A stretch of 64,000 nt of DNA from contig CAWKOG010000020.1 of assembly GCA_963851215.1 (NCBI GenBank), positions 62,001 through 126,000 of the forward strand, written 5' to 3'. Made by a program: the position numbers and the translations under genes. The notes beneath the pieces are model-generated. The model worked only from the letters and a program-made list of their open reading frames with translations. It had not been told where the DNA came from and did no database searches. Shown here piece by piece: positions 59,371 to 64,000 of the stretch; position 1 is the first letter of the stretch, and every line of letters begins with the position of its first letter. Origin of the DNA: DATKFM01 sp963851215 (GTDB lineage: Bacteria > Pseudomonadota > Alphaproteobacteria > Dongiales > Dongiaceae).

Positions 59371-59829
59371 ATGACCGTGGAATCCCCACATTCCGCGAAC
59401 GAGCCGATCAACCGCGGCGAGCGGCTGGCGCGGGACGTGCTCTATGCGCTGATGCTCGAGAAGCGGCCCTGGGCCGAGGTCATTGCGAACCGCCGCGCGG
59501 TCGTGATGGAAACCTTCCGCCAATTCGATGCCGCCGACGAGTTCGAAGGCATGCTGGCGGCGCAGATGGCGGTGGCGCACAGCATCTTCCTGGGCTCGAG
59601 CTTCCTGGCCGTCGATCGCGCTCGCCCGGACGGCGATCGCGCCCACTATCTGCGGCAGGCGGCGCGGCTGATGAGCTTTTACCGCCAGCATTTCGATCTG
59701 CTTCGGCGATGCCGCCGGGAGCGCGAGCACAAGCGGCAGGCGGAAGCCACGGCGCCACGGATCGAGCCAAAGGCGGCGGTTGCCGCTGCTGTCGCGCGCC
59801 CGGGAGCCGGGTCCCACCGGTCGATGTGA
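59371..59829 (+). CDS. Unrecognised small helical protein under a palindrome-containing promoter
   Basis: A 152-residue product; the body (about 15-118) is alpha-helical: GERLARDVLYALMLEKRPW, ETFRQFDAADEFEGMLAAQM, YLRQAARLMSFYRQHFDLLR. A basic helix (RRCRREREHKRQ) and an Ala-rich tail follow. The AAQMAVAHSIFLGSSF segment might be a helical-bundle core. I recognise no family. It is a monocistronic gene downstream of a strong-looking regulated promoter, in the gap left by ycjX. Confidence 0.65.
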   Translation: MTVESPHSANEPINRGERLARDVLYALMLEKRPWAEVIANRRAVVMETFRQFDAADEFEGMLAAQMAVAHSIFLGSSFLAVDRARPDGDRAHYLRQAARLMSFYRQHFDLLRRCRREREHKRQAEATAPRIEPKAAVAAAVARPGAGSHRSM

Positions 59830-59993
59830 AATCAAACCTTGGCAGGATGCATCGGCCGCAGTGGCGGAAACGAATGACATAGTCCTGCCCGCCCCTGCCG
59901 CGCTGAAGCGGACGAAGCCGCGCCTGATGGACAGCACTATCCTGGCTTGTGCGCAGGGGCCTTAGCTGGGTGGATGGCGCGACAAGTCACCTG

Positions 59994-60019
59994 CCGCGCC
60001 GGCCACGACGCCGGCGCGG
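59994..60019. terminator. Bidirectional hairpin between convergent genes
   Basis: CCGCGCCGGC (59994-60003) pairs perfectly with GCCGGCGCGG (60010-60019) around CACGAC. It lies 12 bases beyond the RTX C stop, and the plus-strand gene ends upstream. There is no T-tract on either side, so it is a probable but not typical terminator. Confidence 0.5.
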
Positions 60020-60030
60020 CGGATCGGGCG

Positions 60031-63000
60031 TTACAAGCTGCCGACGAGCACGTCTTCGCCGATGGTGATGGTATTCGCGGTCTGCAGCGTGACGATGACT
60101 TCGAAGCCGTTGCCGACATTGCCGTCGGTGTCGACGGAGACATTCACGGTGGCGCCCTTGTCGACAATCGAAATACGGGCGGCGCGGTCGGCGGTTGCCA
60201 GGCCGATGCCGTCGAACAGAGAATCCAGGTTTACCGAGTCCTGGCCACCAACGGCGTTGCCGTCGAACTTGCCGACAAAGTCATGGCCATCGAGCACGCT
60301 GGAATAGGCGATCGAGTCGTTGCCCAGGCCGACGGCGATGGTGTCGTTGCCCGCCTCGCCGAAGACCGTGTCATTGCCTGTACCACCGCCAAGCACGTCG
60401 TTGCCGGTGTCACCCAACAGCAAGTCGTTATTGCCACCGCCCAGGAGCGTATCGTTGCCCGTGCCGCCGTCCAGCTCGACCCGCAGCGTCGATGCCGGCA
60501 ATTTGGAGGCGTTGATCAGATCGTTGCCGCCAAAGCCGAGGATGACCAGCCGGTCATTGGCCGCTTCGGCATCGTCGATGATCACCTGGGATGACAGCCC
60601 GTTGACCGATACGTCGCCGGAGATCAGCGACACGCTGATCTTGTCGGCGCCGACGGTGCCCTCAACCGTGACTGTGTCGGCCTGGGCATCACCGCCGCCG
60701 GCGGCGGCGCCCAGGTCAATCGCCACCTGCTTGACGTCGGTGCCCGAGAGATCGTGGACAACGATATTGTCGGCGCCGGCGAGGGCCTTGAATTCGATGC
60801 GCTCGACATCATTGATGTCCATGACGACATTGGCGATGTTGCGGAAGAAAAGGGCGCGGCCGCCATTGGCGGAGATGTCGATGTTCTCGGCGGCGGCTGA
60901 ACCGTTGAAGCGCAGCGTGTCGAGACCGGCCTGGCCTTCGACCGTGTCGTTGTCATCGCCGGGGTTCCAGACGAACACGTCATTGCCCAATCCCAAAAGG
61001 GCGGTGTCGTCGCCGTCGCCGCCCGTGACCGTATCGTTGCCGGCGCTGCCGACAAACAAATCCTCGCCGAGGCCGCCCGCCATCTGCAGGGAAATCTTGC
61101 CGGGCAGCAGCAAGCTGGCATCGATGAAGTCGTCGCCGCCAAGCCCATTGATGGTCAGGATGTCCGACTTGGCACCATGGATGAGGGCCACCAGGTCCGG
61201 AAGCCCCGTCGTGACGATCTGGTTGCCCACCGAGGCGATCTTGATTTGGTCATTGGCGGCAGTGCCGCCGATGGTGACGAAGTCGACCTTGGTGTCCGGT
61301 GTGACGCCGCCCGGGACCGCGGCAAGATCGACCACGATCTCCGTGACATCCGTCCCCGTGAGGTCGTTGATCACGATATTGTCGGCGCCGCCGCCGGCGC
61401 GGATCTGCAAATGTTCCACGTCGTCCATGTCCATGACGACGGCACTAACGTCGCGAGATCAGCAAGGCGCGTCCACCGTTGGCGCTGATCGAAATGATTT
61501 CGGCCACGCCGGAGCCGGTGAATCGCAGGGTGTCGATGTCACCCTGCCCTTCCACGACATCGCTCCCGTCGCCGTTGTTCCAGACGAACAGGTCATTGGC
61601 GGCGCCGAGGAAGGCGACATCGTTGCCGTCGTCGCCGACGACCAGATCGTTGCCGTCGCCGCCGAGCAGGACGTCGGCGCCGAGACTGCCGGCGACGGTG
61701 TCATTGCCGGAGCCGGCATCGAGGGTGAGCGTGATGAGCCCAGCCGACAGCTTCGAGGCGCCGATCTTGTCGTCGCCGCCCAGGCCATTGACGGTGAGGC
61801 CATCGGAGGCTTCCGCCCCGGCGATCGTCGTCACCGCCGCCAGGCCGGTTACGGCGATGTTCTTGCCGACGAGGCCGACATTGATGCTGTTGCTGTTGTT
61901 TGTGCCGTTGACGATCACAAGATCGGTCGCGCCGTCACCGGCGCCCAGCACAGCCAGGTTGACCGCGACCTGCTTGACGTCGGTGCCCGTCATGTCGAAG
62001 ACAGCGACTTTGTCGGCACCACCGAAGGCATTGATTTCGATGCGCTCGACATCGTCCAGGTCCATGACGATGTTGCCGAGATCGCGCGTCAGCCGTGCGC
62101 GGCTCCCGTCGGCGGAAAGAGTGAAGATTTCAGCGCCGGCGCTGCCATTGAAGATCAGCTTGTCGAATCCACCCTGCCCTTCTACTTTGTCGCTGCCGTC
62201 GCCCGGATCCCATTGGAACGCATCATTGCCCTTGCCGAGAAACGCAGAGTCATTGCCCTGGTTGCCGTCAATGGAATCATTGCCCTCGCCGCCGAGGAGA
62301 GAGTCGATCCCATTCCCGCCCAGAAGCGTGTCGTTGCCGGCCCCGCCATCGACGGTGATTGCAATGAGTGCCGCGAGATTGCCAGTTGCGAAGAATTTAT
62401 CGTTGCCGGCGCCGGCCTTGAGCACCAGGCTCTCGGTCGTGCCGATATCGATGGCGAATGGCGCGGGCGAAAGCCGGTCGAAACGCACGCGCGTGCCATT
62501 GGCCGTGGCGGTAAAGATCTCGGCGCCGGCGCCGCCGTTGATGTTGAGCAGGTCGGTGCCGTCACCGCCCTCGACAAGATCCGTGCCGTGGCCGGAATTG
62601 TAGATGAAAACGTCATCGCCGGCGTCGCCGAAGTTCTGATCGTCGCCCTTGCCGCCGATCAGCGTATCGTTGCCTTCATCGCCGCCGAGCGTATCGGTGC
62701 CGCTGTTCCCGAGCAGGCTGTCATTGCCGCTCTCGCCGGAGAGATTGTCGGCCCCGGCGCTGCCGGTGACCGTGTCATTGCCGTTGCCGGCGAAAGCGAA
62801 GAATTGGATTACGCCGGGAGCGAGCTTGGAGGCGTTGATCTTGTCGTCGCCGCCCTCGCCGGTCACGGCAAGGAAGTCTGCGGCCTCGGCGCGCGCAAGC
62901 AACACCTGGGCCGGAAGGCCGGTGACCGATACGGCCTTTCCGGCGAGCCCGACATTAATGCTGTTGTTGCCGCCGCTGCCGGCGACGAAAACAGTGTCGG

Positions 63001-63421
63001 AGTTCCCATCGCCGGTGGCGCCACCGGGAACACCAGCCAGATCGATCACCACCAGCTTTCCGTCGGTGCCGGTGAGATCATTGACGAAGACCAGATCGGA
63101 GCCGCCGGCGGTTCCGACATTGATACGCTCGACATCGTTCAGGTCCATCGCGACGGAGTTGACGTCGCGCGTGAGCGAGATTCGCCCACCGGCAGCGGCG
63201 GTAATGCTGATGAGCTCCGAATCCGCCGAGCCGTTAAAGCGCAGCGTGTCGAACCCTGCCTGGCCCTCGACCACGTCGTTGCCGTCCCCGGGATTCCAGA
63301 CGAACAGGTCATTGCCGGCGCCCATCGACGCCGTGTCGTTGCCGGCCTTGCCGATGACTGTGTCGTTCGCGGCCGTGCCGGCAAGGGTTTCTGCGCCGGC
63401 AGTTCCATTGATCAGGGCCAT
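60031..63421 (-). pseudogene. RTX protein C, two frames joined by a 2-base deletion
   Basis: The upstream frame starts MALINGTAGAETLAGTAAND (63421). It consists of repeated blocks, each with Ca-binding nonapeptides (GGEGNDSIDGNQGNDSAFLG type) and a beta segment (FQWDPGDGSDKVEGQGGFDK ... RDLGNIVMDLDDVERIEI). It ends at 61445 with RALLISRR and a stop. The next frame begins DVSAVVMDMDDVEHLQ, exactly what should follow. Other repeats here read CGC-GAC-GT at that place, while this one reads CGA-CGT, so CG is missing at about 61450-61456. The joined protein is about 1,130 residues with no enzyme domain: a probable extracellular Ca-binding adhesin or matrix protein. Confidence 0.82.
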
Positions 63422-63609
63422 GAGAGATCAATCCTCTTGTGCACTAGGATGTCCGGAAATCGATTGAGGCCGGGCGACAAGGCCGGTGTCGCCGGGTCCC
63501 TTGGGAGCCGGCTCTGTTTCGAAACACTCTACTCTTTCCGTGGCGATTGCCCACCGCGCCGTCGCTGTTTCGACTTGTCTTATCATCCGCCCGGGCGCGG
63601 CGCGTCGGG

Positions 63610-63625
63610 TGTGATTGCTATCACA
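63610..63625. promoter_or_regulatory. Consensus CRP-type site
   Basis: TGTGATTGCTATCACA matches TGTGA-N6-TCACA at all ten conserved positions. It is 189 bases upstream of the RTX C start and 355 bases before the gene at 63980. In alphaproteobacteria the factor could be CRP or another CRP/FNR-family protein. Confidence 0.65.
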
Positions 63626-63722
63626 AGTTGCCCTGATAATCGAGCGGATAAGCGTTTTTTCCTCCTGCGCGCATTAAGGTTACGGCGGGGACTTTGCTCA
63701 GGTTACCGGCGGTGACCCGATC

Positions 63723-63738
63723 AGTGATGGCCATCACA
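63723..63738. promoter_or_regulatory. Second CRP-type site
   Basis: AGTGATGGCCATCACA contains the perfect palindrome GTGATGGCCATCAC and matches the CRP consensus at nine of ten positions. It lies 113 bases centre to centre from the first site and closer to the gene at 63980. Confidence 0.55.
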
Positions 63739-63979
63739 TTGCCGCCGCCCGGTGCGCTTTACCATACCGGCGCGAAGGATTGCATGGATTTCCGCGCTGG
63801 CCCCCGTTACCATCGGCGCAGGAAATAATACCCGCTCCTGCAACGCGGGCGGGCGGTGGCGTGTGGACTGATGCGGCGGGAGCGCCCTCCCCCGCGCCGT
63901 TGGCTCCGTCAACTCGGGACACACCGGATATAACGCGGCCCAGCAGAAGCTGCGCAGGTAACACTGTGGGAGGAGAGTC

Positions 63980-64000
63980 ATGGCCAAGATCACGGGAACG
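63980..64000 (+). CDS. Start of a probable RTX-type gene, cut by the window end
   Basis: GGGAGGAGAGTC followed by ATG gives MAKITGT before the edge. MAKITGT is a common opening of RTX repeat proteins, and RTX C lies divergently upstream. Only seven residues are visible, so the identity is a guess supported by context. Confidence 0.5.

Larger units (their letters stand above)
63422..63979. other. Long divergent regulatory region between RTX genes
   Basis: A 558-base non-coding stretch between the head-to-head RTX C gene and a gene starting at 63980. It holds two CRP-like palindromes, listed separately, and otherwise no gene that I can support. Confidence 0.55.

Noticed and set aside
60320..63715. 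A 1,131-residue open frame on the plus strand opposite RTX C
   Set aside because: It is made of Leu-Pro-Ser-Val-Pro-like repeats that mirror the RTX codons on the other strand. It has no initiation signal and spans the RTX C junction only because of codon bias.
63721..63993. A 90-residue minus-strand open frame before the window end
   Set aside because: No ribosome-binding site or recognisable sequence. It overlaps the second CRP-like site and the start of the plus-strand gene at 63980.

Overview
The window looks like chromosome of a high-GC free-living alphaproteobacterium, probably in or near the Rhodospirillales. Support for this: rha genes arranged as in Rhizobium leguminosarum (rhaRSTPQUK with divergent rhaDI), ExoD, a TauE/SafE permease, BtpA- and BKACE-type enzymes, many ABC importers and several large RTX proteins. 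The genus assignment is inference. I saw no rRNA, tRNA, CRISPR array, insertion sequence or prophage.

Layout. 1-3750: minus-strand exopolysaccharide genes (a Wzz/BY-kinase polymerisation regulator interrupted by an in-frame TGA, and a priming glycosyl-phosphotransferase). 4452-9363: a tightly overlapping minus-strand operon of an ATP-grasp ligase, an MFS carrier fused to sensory domains, and a periplasmic ABC-type binding protein. It is divergent from 9650-13841, a three-gene overlapping phosphorelay (GAF/PAS histidine kinase, stand-alone receiver, receiver-PAS-kinase). 13856-19478: housekeeping genes (esterase, bioY, TauE/SafE, exoD, EamA, lipoprotein, nitrilase). 19488-24517: a sugar-type ABC importer operon ending in a BtpA/SgcQ-family gene. 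24848-28945: an unknown Cys-flanked protein, a secreted protein, an SDR and an FAH-family hydrolase. 28948-35494: tandem CAP-domain RTX proteins. 35864-45564: epimerase, P-loop-like protein, LysE, ADP-forming acyl-CoA ligase, a carnitine-degradation pair, a serine hydrolase, a 2H phosphoesterase and a glyoxalase. 45568-59053: ycjF and ycjX, separated by an 11-kb complete L-rhamnose catabolic cassette flanked by 25-bp near-perfect direct repeats. 59371-64000: a small regulated gene and further RTX genes around two CRP-like palindromes.

Two themes stand out. First, seven otherwise well-conserved genes are broken by single in-frame stops or 1-2 base frameshifts. Three of the frameshifts are identical in form: a zero-frame CTT followed by G where conserved protein sequence resumes in the +1 frame. 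Second, the rhamnose cassette sits exactly at the ycjX/ycjF junction and the last codons of ycjX are present on both sides. The most system-like uncharacterised unit is the ligase/sensor-transporter/binding-protein operon with its divergent phosphorelay.
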